From assembly GCF_036038375.1 (NCBI RefSeq), contig NZ_CP107935.1, forward strand, positions 6,634,001-6,698,000: DNA of 64,000 nucleotides, read 5' to 3'. The notes beneath the pieces are model-generated. The model was not told where the DNA came from. It saw only the letters and a program-made list of their open reading frames with translations, and did no database searches. Each line of letters opens with the position of its first letter. The stretch's first letter is position 1. Source of the stretch: Streptomyces sp. NBC_00414. GTDB lineage: Bacteria > Actinomycetota > Actinomycetes > Streptomycetales > Streptomycetaceae. Of the stretch, positions 53,965 to 62,520 are shown piece by piece. The position numbers and the translations under genes were made by a program.

Positions 53965-54140
53965 CGGGTGTGACGGCCCCCGTCCGTGACGGAGACGGGG
54001 AAGGGGCCGGGCTTCCAGCAGATACAGATACGACTGTCGGTGAACTCACCGGATTCGGCGCCGAATTCGGTGATCACGAGATCGTCGGCGCCCCTCGCGT
54101 TCGCCGCGTCGCCGTCGAGCAGAGGCGTGATCCGTGACAT
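53961..54140 (-). CDS. candidate azoline RiPP precursor peptide
   Basis: ATG at 54140 has an AAGGAGC six bases upstream, and the TGA overlaps the cyclodehydratase start by ATGA. The 59-residue peptide begins MSRITPLLDGDAANARG, then an acidic leader-like part with DLVITEFG (about 21-27). A core region near residues 34-42 contains a Thr, a Ser and the pair Cys39-Ile-Cys41 before Trp42, followed by KPGPFPVSVTDGG. The acidic leader with hydrophobic patches suits RRE recognition, and Cys39 and Cys41 are the obvious azoline sites. The gene is short and was found by context; no known product family matches. Confidence 0.65.
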   Translation of the reverse strand: MSRITPLLDGDAANARGADDLVITEFGAESGEFTDSRICICWKPGPFPVSVTDGGRHTR

Positions 54141-54403
54141 GTGTGCTCCTTGTAGCTGTCGACTTGGGTGGGCGCGCCCGGCCCCGGCCGGGGCCCCGCG
54201 CGTTGCAGCCATCCTTTCGGTCGTCACTGGCCGATACCAGTGCGTCACACACAGGGCCCATATGAGAAATACACATCTTGCGCATAGGTTCCTCATATGC
54301 CTGGTCGGGCCCCTGGCACTGGTTGATACCGGAAGTAGCCAGCAAGACTCCCTGAGCAAGGAGCTCTTCGCGCTGCTCCGCGGACCACATGGGGGAGAGA
54401 AAA
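54141..54403. promoter_or_regulatory. divergent promoter region between precursor and SARP genes
   Basis: This 263-base region is AT-rich between about 54240 and 54320. A perfect inverted repeat CATATGAG/CTCATATG lies at 54259-54266 and 54292-54299. It probably carries both promoters and a regulator site. Confidence 0.5.
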
Positions 54404-55222
54404 ATGGACATATGGTTGCTTGGACCGCTGACGGCCGAGGTACGGGGCCGGTCGATCGTGCCGACGGCGGCGAAACCACGCCAAATTCTGGCCCTGCTGG
54501 CGATCCACGCCAACCGCGTCCTGCCCGTCGGGACGCTGATGGAGGAGATCTGGGGCAGCGAGCCGCCGCAGAGCGCGCTGGCCACCCTGCACACGTACAT
54601 CCTGCAACTGCGCCGTCAGCTCACCGCGGCCTACGGCGCCGACGCGGGAGTGTCCGCCAAGGACGTCCTCGTCACCCAGTACGGCGGCTACTGCTGGCAG
54701 GCGCCGACGGACGCCGTGGACGTACCGCGCTACGAGCGGCTGGTCGCCGCGGGGCGGGTCGCCACCGGCGAGGACCGGCAGGAGAAGGCGTCGGCGTACT
54801 TCCGTGAGGCGCTCGCGCTGTGGCGCGGATCCGCGCTGGTCGACGTGCGGATAGGACCGGTGCTGAGTATCGAGGTGGCCCGGCTGGAGGAGAGCAGGCT
54901 CGGCGTGCTGGAGCGGTGTCTTGAGGCGGATCTCAGGCTGGGACGCCACGCGGAACTGCTGTCCGAACTGATCGAGCTCACCGGCCGCCATCCGCTGCAC
55001 GAGGGGCTGCACGCCCAGTGCATGACGGCGCTGTACCGGGCCGGCCGCTCCTGGCAGGCACTGGACGTCTACCAGCGGCTGCGCCGCCGGCTGGCGGAGG
55101 AGCTGGGACTCTCGCCCTCCCCGCGCCTGCAGCGTCTGCAGCAGGCGGTGCTCTCCGCGGAGCCGTGGCTGGACGTGCCCGGGTGCGGGGAGGACGCGAT
55201 GCTCCACCGGATGACCGGCTGA
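54404..55222 (+). CDS. SARP-family transcriptional activator
   Basis: This 272-residue protein has an N-terminal winged HTH (AAKPRQILALLAIHANRVLPV, then MEEIWGSEPPQSALATLHTYILQLRRQL, about residues 20-80) and a bacterial transcriptional activation domain with VDVPRYERLV, LWRGSALVDV and HPLHEGLHAQCMTALYRAGR. SARPs switch on antibiotic clusters by binding direct repeats upstream of target genes. ATG at 54404 follows GGGGGAGAG; an ATG at 54389 is in frame but overlaps that site. The adjacent sugar genes make this the likely activator of the polyketide cluster; control of the RiPP genes is also possible. Confidence 0.9.
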   Translation: MDIWLLGPLTAEVRGRSIVPTAAKPRQILALLAIHANRVLPVGTLMEEIWGSEPPQSALATLHTYILQLRRQLTAAYGADAGVSAKDVLVTQYGGYCWQAPTDAVDVPRYERLVAAGRVATGEDRQEKASAYFREALALWRGSALVDVRIGPVLSIEVARLEESRLGVLERCLEADLRLGRHAELLSELIELTGRHPLHEGLHAQCMTALYRAGRSWQALDVYQRLRRRLAEELGLSPSPRLQRLQQAVLSAEPWLDVPGCGEDAMLHRMTG

Positions 55223-55237
55223 CCGCCCCCGGGCGGC

Positions 55238-56542
55238 TCAGCCGTTCTTGGTGACGAACTCGACGACGGACTCCCGCATGTAGTCGGTCATCTCCTCGGT
55301 GATGCCCGGGTACACCCCGATCCAGAAGCTCTGCTCGGTGATGATGTCGGAGTTGCGGAGGTCTCCGGCCACCCGGTGCGGGGTGCCGAGATACGCCGGG
55401 TGCCGGGTGAGGTTGCCGCCGAACAGCCGTCGCGTGCCGATGCGCCGCTCCTCCAGGAAGGCGATCAGGTCGCGGCGGGTGTAGGTGGCGTCGGGCAGCA
55501 CGGTGAGGACGAAGCCGAACCAGCTCGGGTCGGAGCCGGGGGTCGCGGTGGGCAGCAGCAGACCGGGGACGTCCGCGAGGCCGTCGCGCAGCCGCTGCCA
55601 GTTGCGCCGCCGGGCCTCGCCGAACTCCGGGAGCTTCTTCAACTGGCTGAGCGCCAGGGCCCCCTGGAGGTCGGTCGCCTTCAGGTTGTAGCCGATGTGC
55701 GAGAAGATGTACTTGTGGTCGTACCCCTTGGGGAGGTTGCCCAGCTGGTAGTCGAACCGCTTGAGGCAGGTGTTGTCCTCGCCCGGCTCGCACCAGCAGT
55801 CCCGGCCCCAGTCGCGGAACGACTCGACGATCCGGGCCAGTTCGAGGTTCCTGGTCAGGACGCAGCCGCCCTCACCCGTCGTGATGTGGTGGGCGGGGTA
55901 GAAGCTGACGGTGGCCAGATCCCCGAAGGTGCCCGTCATACGCCCCCGGTAGGTCGAGCCCACCGCGTCGCAGTTGTCCTCGATCAGGAACAGCTCGTGC
56001 TCGGTGGCCAGTTGCTGGATCTCCGCCACCTCGTACGGGTTGCCCAGGGTGTGCGCGATCATGATGGCCCGGGTCCGGTCCGAGATCGCCGCCCTGACGC
56101 GTTCCGCCGTCGTGTTGTACGTGCCGAGTTCGAGGTCCACGAACACGGGCACGAGACCGTTCTGGAAGATCGGGTTCACCGTCGTGGGGAACCCGCCGGC
56201 CACCGTGATCACCTCGTCGCCCGGAAGCAGTCTTTTCTCACCGAGCCGGGGAGAGGTCAGCGCCGAGAGCGCCAGCAGGTTCGCCGAGGAACCCGAGTTC
56301 ACCAGATGCGCCTTGCGCACCCCGATGTGACGGGCGAACTTGCTCTCGAAACGCCGGGAGTACGACCCGGCCGCGATCCGCAGATCCAGGGCCGCCTCCA
56401 CCAGAGAGACCCGGTCCTCCTCGTCCAGGACCGCCCCCGAGGAGAGGATCGGTGTCACTCCCGGTACGAAGTTCCCGGGCTGCTGCTGCCGGTGGTACTC
56501 GCGAACCTGCTCCAGGACCAGGGCCTTGGTGTCCGACGTCAT
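55238..56542 (-). CDS. NDP-4-keto-6-deoxyhexose 3-dehydratase (RfbH/SpnQ type)
   Basis: This 434-residue protein has the fold of PLP aminotransferases but the catalytic Lys is replaced by His (SFYPAHHITTGEGG). The cysteines of a [2Fe-2S] cluster follow: DCWCEPGEDNTC. These are the hallmarks of the E1 enzymes that remove the C3 hydroxyl of an NDP-4-keto sugar to give 3,6-dideoxy or 2,3,6-trideoxy sugars such as rhodinose. ATG at 56542 follows GGAGGG; the frame upstream is antisense to the 3-ketoreductase gene. With the 3-ketoreductase and 4,6-dehydratase it builds part of a deoxysugar pathway. Confidence 0.93.
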   Translation of the reverse strand: MTSDTKALVLEQVREYHRQQQPGNFVPGVTPILSSGAVLDEEDRVSLVEAALDLRIAAGSYSRRFESKFARHIGVRKAHLVNSGSSANLLALSALTSPRLGEKRLLPGDEVITVAGGFPTTVNPIFQNGLVPVFVDLELGTYNTTAERVRAAISDRTRAIMIAHTLGNPYEVAEIQQLATEHELFLIEDNCDAVGSTYRGRMTGTFGDLATVSFYPAHHITTGEGGCVLTRNLELARIVESFRDWGRDCWCEPGEDNTCLKRFDYQLGNLPKGYDHKYIFSHIGYNLKATDLQGALALSQLKKLPEFGEARRRNWQRLRDGLADVPGLLLPTATPGSDPSWFGFVLTVLPDATYTRRDLIAFLEERRIGTRRLFGGNLTRHPAYLGTPHRVAGDLRNSDIITEQSFWIGVYPGITEEMTDYMRESVVEFVTKNG

Positions 56543-56704
56543 AGCCGTCCCTCCTGTAAGGATTGCCTCGGGGCCATGCTTGCGCCGCTCGGTAGAGGAG
56601 CCATGGAGTCCCCGCGGAAAGGGCCTGCTCCAGCGGGCTTCCAGGTGCTTTCGACCTGTGCTGGCTAGCTTGTTCGGCGACGTATCCGACAGGTGAGGTG
56701 GCAG

Positions 56705-57697
56705 ATGCCCGAGGACACTCCGCGACCCGAACTCCGCATGGGGGTGCTGGGCTGTGCCGACATCGCGGTGCGCCGGATCCTGCCTGCGCTCGTGGAGCAC
56801 GGGTCGGTGCGGCTGGTGGCTGTGGCGAGCCGGGACGGGGCGCGCGCCGAACGGCTCGCGGCCCGTTTCGGGTGCGCGGCGGTGACCGGCTACCGGGCGC
56901 TCCTCGACCGGGACGACATCGACGCGGTCTATGTGCCGCTGCCCCCGGGCATGCACCACGAATGGGTCGCCGAGGCGCTCACCGCGGGCAAGCACGTCCT
57001 GGTGGAGAAGCCGCTCAGCACCACGTACGAGCAGAGCGCGGAACTGGTGGCGACGGCCGCCCGGCTGGACCTGGCGCTCACCGAGAACTTCATGTTCCTG
57101 CACCACTCGCAGCACGCGGCGGTACGGGACCTGGCCCGCGGCGAGATCGGCGAACTGCGGGTGTTCTCCAGCTCCTTCGGGGTGCCGCCGCCCCACCCGT
57201 CGTCCTTCCGGCACGACGCGCGGCTCGGCGGCGGCGCCCTGCTGGACGTCGGTGTCTATCCGCTGCGCGCCGCCCAGCTCCACCTCGCCGGGGAACTCGA
57301 CGTCCTCGGCGCCTGTCTGCGCGTCGACGAGGCCACCGGAGTCGACGTGGCCGGCAGCGCGCTGCTCTCCACGGCGACCGGGGTGACCGCCCAGCTCGAC
57401 TTCGGCTTCCAGCACTCCTACCGGTCGGCGTACGCCCTGTGGGGCAGCCGGGGCAGGATCAGCGTGCCACGGGCCTTCACCCCGCCCCGCGGGCACCGCC
57501 CGGTGGTGCGCCTCGAACAGCAGGACAGGATCACCGAGTTGACGCTGGCGGCCGACCACCAGGTGGGCAACGCGCTCGACGCGTTCGCGGCGGCGGCCCT
57601 GTCGGGCACCGGGCGGGCGGCGCTGGGCGAGGCACTGCTGCGGCAGGCGCTCCTGGTCGAGCAGGTGCGCAAGGCGGCGCGGGTCGTCGGCGTCTGA
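56705..57697 (+). CDS. NDP-hexose 3-ketoreductase (Gfo/Idh/MocA family)
   Basis: This 330-residue oxidoreductase has an N-terminal Rossmann fold (MGVLGCADIAVRRILPAL), the EKP motif VEKPLS with its catalytic Lys near residue 100, and GGGALLDVGVYPLRAAQL in the C-terminal domain. Relatives reduce the 3-keto group formed by 2,3-dehydration of NDP-4-keto-6-deoxyhexoses. ATG at 56705 follows GAGGTGG. The 3' end carries a 23-base tandem duplicate that includes the stop, then a strong terminator. Confidence 0.88.
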   Translation: MPEDTPRPELRMGVLGCADIAVRRILPALVEHGSVRLVAVASRDGARAERLAARFGCAAVTGYRALLDRDDIDAVYVPLPPGMHHEWVAEALTAGKHVLVEKPLSTTYEQSAELVATAARLDLALTENFMFLHHSQHAAVRDLARGEIGELRVFSSSFGVPPPHPSSFRHDARLGGGALLDVGVYPLRAAQLHLAGELDVLGACLRVDEATGVDVAGSALLSTATGVTAQLDFGFQHSYRSAYALWGSRGRISVPRAFTPPRGHRPVVRLEQQDRITELTLAADHQVGNALDAFAAAALSGTGRAALGEALLRQALLVEQVRKAARVVGV

Positions 57698-57736
57698 GGT
57701 ACGCGTCCGCGGGCGTCTGAGGCACGCGTCCGCGGG
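57690..57736. repeat. two-copy tandem repeat at the 3-ketoreductase stop
   Basis: Two copies of a ~24-base unit, CGTCTGAGGYACGCGTCCGC followed by GGG, lie side by side and include the TGA stop (57695-57697) in the first. They precede the terminator. Confidence 0.6.
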
Positions 57737-57773
57737 TTCCGGCCGGTCCTTGCAGTCCGGTGCCTGCCGCGCC

Positions 57774-57807
57774 GAGAAGGGCCGGCCCAGGAGGGCCGGC
57801 CCTTCTC
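57774..57807. terminator. perfect bidirectional terminator
   Basis: A 15-bp perfect inverted repeat (57774-57788 with 57793-57807; arm GAGAAGGGCCGGCCC) with an AGGA loop sits between the convergent 3-ketoreductase and 4,6-dehydratase genes and should stop both transcripts. Confidence 0.88.
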
Positions 57808-57829
57808 ATGTTCCGGTGGCCGAGGCGGT

Positions 57830-58801
57830 TCAGACCCGCTCGGCCGGCACGGGCATCCGCGTCAGCCGGTCGCGGTACCAGTCGACGACCTCGCGCAGGC
57901 CGTCGTCCAGCGACCGCAGCGGCCGGTAGCCGAGCTCGTCACGGATCTTCGAGTCGTCCACCGCGTACCGCAGGTCGTGGCCCTTGCGGTCGGTCACCTG
58001 CCGCACCCGCGACCAGTCCGCACCGCACAGCTCCAGCAGCTTGCCCGTCATCTCACGGTTCGTCAGATGCGTACCGCCGCCGATGTTGTAGATCTCGCCG
58101 GCCCGACCGCCGGTCAGCACCGCGTGGACGGCCCGGCAGTGGTCGTCGACGTGCAGCCATTCGCGGACGTTGCCGCCGTCCCCGTACAGCGGCACGGTCC
58201 GCCCGGCCAGCAGCTCGGTGACGAACAGCGGGATGAGCTTCTCAGGGTGCTGGCGCGGGCCGTAGTTGTTGGCGCACCGGGTGGTGCGCACGTCGAGCCC
58301 GTGGGTGCGCCAGTAGGACCGGGCGACGAGGTCGCTGCCCGCCTTCGACGCCGCGTAGGGCGAGTTGGGCAGCAGCGGCTCCTCCTCCGTCCAGGTGCCC
58401 TCGGCGATGGACCCGTAGACCTCGTCCGTCGAGACGTGCACGAAGGTGCCCACCCCGCAGCGCAGGCTCGCCTCCAGCAGCGCCTGGGTGCCCAGCACAT
58501 TGGTGCGGACGAACTCCGCGGGCCCCGTCAGGGAACGGTCGACATGGGTCTCGGCCGCGAAGTGCACCACCGCGTCGTGCCCGGGGAACACCTCCAGGAG
58601 CGCGTCGAGGTCACGGATGTCGACCCGGCGGAAGTCCAGCCGCGGGTCGTCCAGCGGGAGGTTGTCCGTGCTCCCCGCGTACGTGAGCAGGTCGACGACG
58701 GTCACCCGGCTCGGCCGGGGGCCCGGCAGACCGCCGGACAGCAGGGAGCGCACGTAGTGGGATCCGATGAAACCGGCGCCGCCGGTGATCAGGACACGCA
58801 T
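57830..58801 (-). CDS. rfbB: dTDP-glucose 4,6-dehydratase
   Basis: This 323-residue extended SDR has the NAD motif VLITGGAGFIGSHYVR, the active-site Asp-Glu in STDEVYGS and the YxxxK motif in YAASKAG, all standard for RmlB-type enzymes. It converts dTDP-glucose to dTDP-4-keto-6-deoxyglucose, the common precursor of cluster deoxysugars. ATG at 58801 lies inside the glycosyltransferase 3' end (13-base overlap) with GGAGG upstream. It is the last gene of the leftward operon from 62955. Confidence 0.95.
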   Translation of the reverse strand: MRVLITGGAGFIGSHYVRSLLSGGLPGPRPSRVTVVDLLTYAGSTDNLPLDDPRLDFRRVDIRDLDALLEVFPGHDAVVHFAAETHVDRSLTGPAEFVRTNVLGTQALLEASLRCGVGTFVHVSTDEVYGSIAEGTWTEEEPLLPNSPYAASKAGSDLVARSYWRTHGLDVRTTRCANNYGPRQHPEKLIPLFVTELLAGRTVPLYGDGGNVREWLHVDDHCRAVHAVLTGGRAGEIYNIGGGTHLTNREMTGKLLELCGADWSRVRQVTDRKGHDLRYAVDDSKIRDELGYRPLRSLDDGLREVVDWYRDRLTRMPVPAERV

Positions 58802-60135
58802 GGTGTGGACGTACCTCCGAGACGTCGGCGCCCGTGGGCGCGGTGCTGGGCGGTCAGCCGCTCCAGTACGGGGACGACCTCCGCCGGGGTCGGTTCGGAC
58901 TCGGCCTCGGTGCGCAGGCGGGCGGCGGCCTCGGTGAAGGAGGGCTCTTCGAGGAGCCGTACGAGCCTGCTCCGCAGCCCTTCCACCGTCACCTCGTGCG
59001 AGGGCAGATGGAGACCGGCGCCCAGTTCCTGCTGGCGGCGGGCCCGCTCGATCGCGTCCCAGATCCAGCCCATGGCGATCTGCGGGACCCCCTCGACGAG
59101 CGCCGTCGACCAGGTTCCCGCGCCGCCGTGGTGCACGATGGCCGCGCAGGTCGGCAGCAGCGCGTGCAGCGGTACGTGGTCCACCAGCCGCACGTTGTCC
59201 GGGACATGGGTGAGCAGCGCCCGCTCCTCGGCGTCGAGCGTGGCCACCACCTCGATGTCGAGCCCCTCGATCGCCTTGAGGACCAGGTCGACCGGGACCG
59301 CGTTCGGGAACTCGGAGGTCCGGGCCGTCAGCCCCAGGGTGACGCACACCCGGGGACGCGTCGGCGGGACGCGGAGCCAGTCGGGCACCACGGCGGGCAC
59401 CGGGCCGTTGTACGGGATGTAGCGCATGGGCACGGCAGGCCCGTCCGACGGCGGGCGGAAGCCGCGGGGCACCTGGTCCACCGACCACTGCCCCGTCACC
59501 GCCTCCTCGTCGAAGGGCACGCCGTAGCGGCCGAGCGTCCACTGCAGCCACTGGCCGAGGGAGTCCTCGGGGTGCGCCGAGCCCTGTTCCCCGTCCTGGG
59601 CCGTGAGGCCTGCCCCGGGACCGGCGCCGAGCTGTGCGAGGAAGCCCTGCCGCATGGGCATGAACATGTCGGGGAATGAGAGCACCCGCGCGTGGGCCGC
59701 GCCGGTCACCTTCGCGGCCACCGCCCCCGCGAACGTGAACGGCTCCCACAGGACGAGGTCGGGCTGCCATTCGCGGGCGAACGCGACGAGTTCGTCGACC
59801 ATCGGATCGTCGTTGATCAGCGCGAAGAAGGTGGCGGTCATCATCGCGTCCCAGCCCTTGAGGAAGGCGGGGGTGAGCTGACCGGGGGCGTCGGGGTCCA
59901 GCGACTGGTTGGCGTGGTGGGACAGCACGGAGTCGCCCACCCCCTTGACCATCGCGTCGAGGCCGGGGTCGGTCCCCACCGGGACGGCGGTCAGCCCGGC
60001 CGCCGTGATGCTTCCCGTCAGCGAGGGCTGACTGGCCACCCGTACCTCGTGCCCGGCGGCCCGCAGCGCCCAGGCGAGCGGCACGGACCCGTTGAAGTGC
60101 GCGTCCAGTGCGAAGGACGTCAGCAGAACCCGCAT
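58789..60135 (-). CDS. aknS: activator-dependent glycosyltransferase (AknS/DesVII/EryCIII family)
   Basis: This 448-residue GT1 transferase has the N-terminal acceptor domain (VLLTSFALDAHFNGSVPLAW and WEPFTFAGAVAAKV) and the nucleotide-sugar site VDHVPLHALLPTCAAIVHHGGAGTWSTAL near residues 325-353. It belongs to the group that needs a P450-like helper, encoded just upstream. The sequence looks very close to AknS of the aclacinomycin cluster, which adds aminosugar or deoxysugar units to the aglycone; the symbol rests on memory. RmlB overlaps its 3' end. Confidence 0.87.
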   Translation of the reverse strand: MRVLLTSFALDAHFNGSVPLAWALRAAGHEVRVASQPSLTGSITAAGLTAVPVGTDPGLDAMVKGVGDSVLSHHANQSLDPDAPGQLTPAFLKGWDAMMTATFFALINDDPMVDELVAFAREWQPDLVLWEPFTFAGAVAAKVTGAAHARVLSFPDMFMPMRQGFLAQLGAGPGAGLTAQDGEQGSAHPEDSLGQWLQWTLGRYGVPFDEEAVTGQWSVDQVPRGFRPPSDGPAVPMRYIPYNGPVPAVVPDWLRVPPTRPRVCVTLGLTARTSEFPNAVPVDLVLKAIEGLDIEVVATLDAEERALLTHVPDNVRLVDHVPLHALLPTCAAIVHHGGAGTWSTALVEGVPQIAMGWIWDAIERARRQQELGAGLHLPSHEVTVEGLRSRLVRLLEEPSFTEAAARLRTEAESEPTPAEVVPVLERLTAQHRAHGRRRLGGTSTPCVS

Positions 60136-60175
60136 GGCCGGTCCTTTCTCTGCGGCGGTGTCACGACGGCCGCCG

Positions 60176-61558
60176 TCACGCGGAGGCGGTCGCGGAGGTG
60201 GTCAGGGTGAACCGGAGCACTCCGCCGAGGACGGGGGAGCGCATCCGGCGCTGGACCCCGTCCGCCGGGGCCAGCTGGGGGTGACGCTCGCGCAGGGTGC
60301 GTACCGCCGTCTCCGCCTGGAGCCGGGCGAACGACCCGAAGAGGGCGGTGTGCGGGCCGGACAGCGACAGCTGCCCCTGTCCCGCGGGCCGGGTGAGGTC
60401 GAAGTGGTCCGGGGCGAGGAACGCCTCGGGGTCCCGGTTGGCCGCGCCGACATGGACGACGACCTGGCCGCCGGCGGGGATGTCCTGCCCGGCCAGTGTG
60501 AGGTCCTCGGCGGCGATCCGGCTCTCAAGACGCACCGGCGGCGCGTGACGCAGCGTCTCCTCCACCGCCCCGGCCGCGAGTTCCGGGCTGTCGCCGAGCA
60601 GCGCCCACTGCCTGGGGTGCGCGAGCAGCGCCTCCACGGCGTTGTTGATGAGCCCGGCGGCGAACTCGACGCCCACCGCGGCGGTCAGCACCCCGACCGC
60701 GAGCGCGTCCTCGGCGGCGGGGGCAGCGTCGGAGCCGGTCCGCAGCACCGTGCTGAGCAGGTCGTCGCCCGGCTCGGCCCGGCGCGCCGCGACCAGGTCG
60801 GCGACGAGGGCGCGTACGTCCTCGACCGCCTCGGTGAGCCGGCGGGTGACGGCGAGCGGCTGCGGGCAGAGTGCCGCGTCGAGCGCGACCCCCAGGGCGG
60901 CGCAGGCACGGGCGAACCGGTCGCGCTGCGCCTCCGGGACGCCGAGCAGCGTGGCGGCGGCTTCGGTCGCCACCGGGCGGGAGTAGTCCGCCATCAGGTC
61001 GAAGGAGGCACCGAGCCGGTCGGCGGTCTCCTGGTGCACGCGTTCGGCGTTCTTGCGGTGGCCGTCCGCCGCGGCCCCGCCGAGCACCGGGGCCGCCGCC
61101 CGCTCCCAGCGCGCGTGGTCGGCGCCCGAGGCGTGCAGGAAGGCCCGGTCCAGCGGGATGATGTGGCACAGCAGCGGATTGCTCCAGGCGTCCGAGAAGA
61201 CGTGCCGCTGGAGGCCGGGCAGATCGGCGTGCCGCAGGCTCAGCCGCGGGTCGGCCAGTACCTCGGCGGCCACGGAGTGCCGGCCGGTGACCCAGGCCCC
61301 GGCGGCGCTCTGCCACAGCGGTGTCTCCGACTCCCGTATCCGGCGGGCCAGCACCACCGGGTCGTCGCTCTCCGCGCGCAGGGTGAGGGCGTACGGGTCG
61401 CCGCTCGTCCCGTAGATCCAGTGGAAGCCGCGGGCGGTCAGCAGGTGGCGGCCGAGTTCGCTGTCGGTCTGCTCGACCTGCCCGATCTGCTCGGATGCCG
61501 CGGGGGTCTCGGCCCCGGTCTCGGCGGTGGTCGTCTCGTCGGTGTCCGTGTGGGTCAC
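60176..61558 (-). CDS. aknT: P450-derived glycosyltransferase activator (AknT/DesVIII/EryCII family)
   Basis: This 460-residue protein has the cytochrome P450 fold (VVHVGAANRDPEAFLAPDHF, LVADLVAARRAEPGDDLLS). However, the haem-binding loop FGxGxHxCxG is replaced by GPHTALFGSFARLQAE without the Cys, so it cannot bind haem normally. Such helpers form a complex with the glycosyltransferase and stabilise it. GTG at 61558 follows AAGGAG. It lies 40 bases upstream of the transferase gene, as in akn, ery and des clusters. The acidic Thr-rich N-terminus is longer than usual. Confidence 0.88.
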   Translation of the reverse strand: MTHTDTDETTTAETGAETPAASEQIGQVEQTDSELGRHLLTARGFHWIYGTSGDPYALTLRAESDDPVVLARRIRESETPLWQSAAGAWVTGRHSVAAEVLADPRLSLRHADLPGLQRHVFSDAWSNPLLCHIIPLDRAFLHASGADHARWERAAAPVLGGAAADGHRKNAERVHQETADRLGASFDLMADYSRPVATEAAATLLGVPEAQRDRFARACAALGVALDAALCPQPLAVTRRLTEAVEDVRALVADLVAARRAEPGDDLLSTVLRTGSDAAPAAEDALAVGVLTAAVGVEFAAGLINNAVEALLAHPRQWALLGDSPELAAGAVEETLRHAPPVRLESRIAAEDLTLAGQDIPAGGQVVVHVGAANRDPEAFLAPDHFDLTRPAGQGQLSLSGPHTALFGSFARLQAETAVRTLRERHPQLAPADGVQRRMRSPVLGGVLRFTLTTSATASA

Positions 61559-61614
61559 GGCAGTCTCCTTCGGGGCGTGGCGGGCGTGGCGTGGCAGGGC
61601 GGGCGGGGTGTGTG

Positions 61615-62475
61615 TCAGGTGAGGGACAGGCCGCCGTCGACCGCGAGGACCACGCCGGTCGCGTAGGCGGCACGCGGGTCGGTGAGCTGGAGGGCCCACC
61701 AGGCGATGTCCTCCGGGCGGCCGACCCGGCCGGCCGGGACGACGGTGGCGATGTGCTGGAGGAAGCCCGCGTAGGCCTCCGGCGTCATGCCGGACCGTTC
61801 ACCGATACCGGTGTCGATCACGCCCGGGGCGAGGCCGAGCACCCGGATGCCGCGGGGCGCGAGTTCCACCGCCCAGGTCCGGGTGAGGAAGTCGAGGCCG
61901 GCCTTGGCGGCGCCGTAGACCCCGTTCTCCGGCCAGGCACGGCGGTACAGCGCGCCGGCCGAGCCGATGTTCAGCACGGTTCCGCCGCCGTTCGCCGCGA
62001 GGGCGTCAAGGGTCTGCCGGGTGAGCAGCAACGGGGCCAGGAGGTTGGTGTCGAGCTGGTCGCGGGCCGCTTCCCGCTTGGTCTCCGCGAGGGACGCGAA
62101 GCCGCCGGAGGCCGCGTTGTTGACCAGCACGTCGATACGGCCGATCGCGTCCAGCGCCGCGTCGGTGACGGCCCGCGGGGTGTCCGGGTCGGTGAGGTCG
62201 GCGGCGAGGACGCTGATGCCGGGACGGTCCTCGGCGGTCCGGGCCAGGGTCGCGGGCGTACGGCCCACGACGAGCACCCGGTCGCCGCGGTCCGCGAAGG
62301 CGTGGGCCACGGCCCGCCCGATCCCGGTCCCGCCGCCGGTGACGATCACGCCCCGGGGCGCCGTGGAGTCCGGTGCCGCGCCGCTGTCCTGTGCCGTGTC
62401 GGCGTCCTGTGCCGGGCTCGTCCCGGGTGCCGCGCTCATGTCGGGTGTCGCGCTCATGTGCGGTGTCGCGCTCAT
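61615..62475 (-). CDS. short-chain dehydrogenase/reductase of the polyketide segment
   Basis: This 286-residue classical SDR has the cofactor motif VTGGGTGIGRAVA, NNAAS, the catalytic Ser in NIGSAGAL and YGAAKAG. It could be an aklaviketone-type ketoreductase or the SnoaW-like partner in anthracycline hydroxylation, given the NTF2-like gene next to it; these are alternatives I cannot separate. The first ~40 residues are an unusual leader made of repeated MSATP units (four 18-base tandem copies). Starts at 62475, 62457 and 62439 are all plausible. Confidence 0.82.
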   Translation of the reverse strand: MSATPHMSATPDMSAAPGTSPAQDADTAQDSGAAPDSTAPRGVIVTGGGTGIGRAVAHAFADRGDRVLVVGRTPATLARTAEDRPGISVLAADLTDPDTPRAVTDAALDAIGRIDVLVNNAASGGFASLAETKREAARDQLDTNLLAPLLLTRQTLDALAANGGGTVLNIGSAGALYRRAWPENGVYGAAKAGLDFLTRTWAVELAPRGIRVLGLAPGVIDTGIGERSGMTPEAYAGFLQHIATVVPAGRVGRPEDIAWWALQLTDPRAAYATGVVLAVDGGLSLT

Positions 62476-62520
62476 GTCCGGGACCGTAGGCCGGGCCGCT
62501 CGATTCGCGGTCGACTCCCG

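Noticed and set aside
51406..53973. 855-codon open frame on the plus strand opposite the cyclodehydratase gene
   Set aside because: It is the antisense shadow of a clearly conserved YcaO protein; the composition is Gly/Arg-rich and has no domain.
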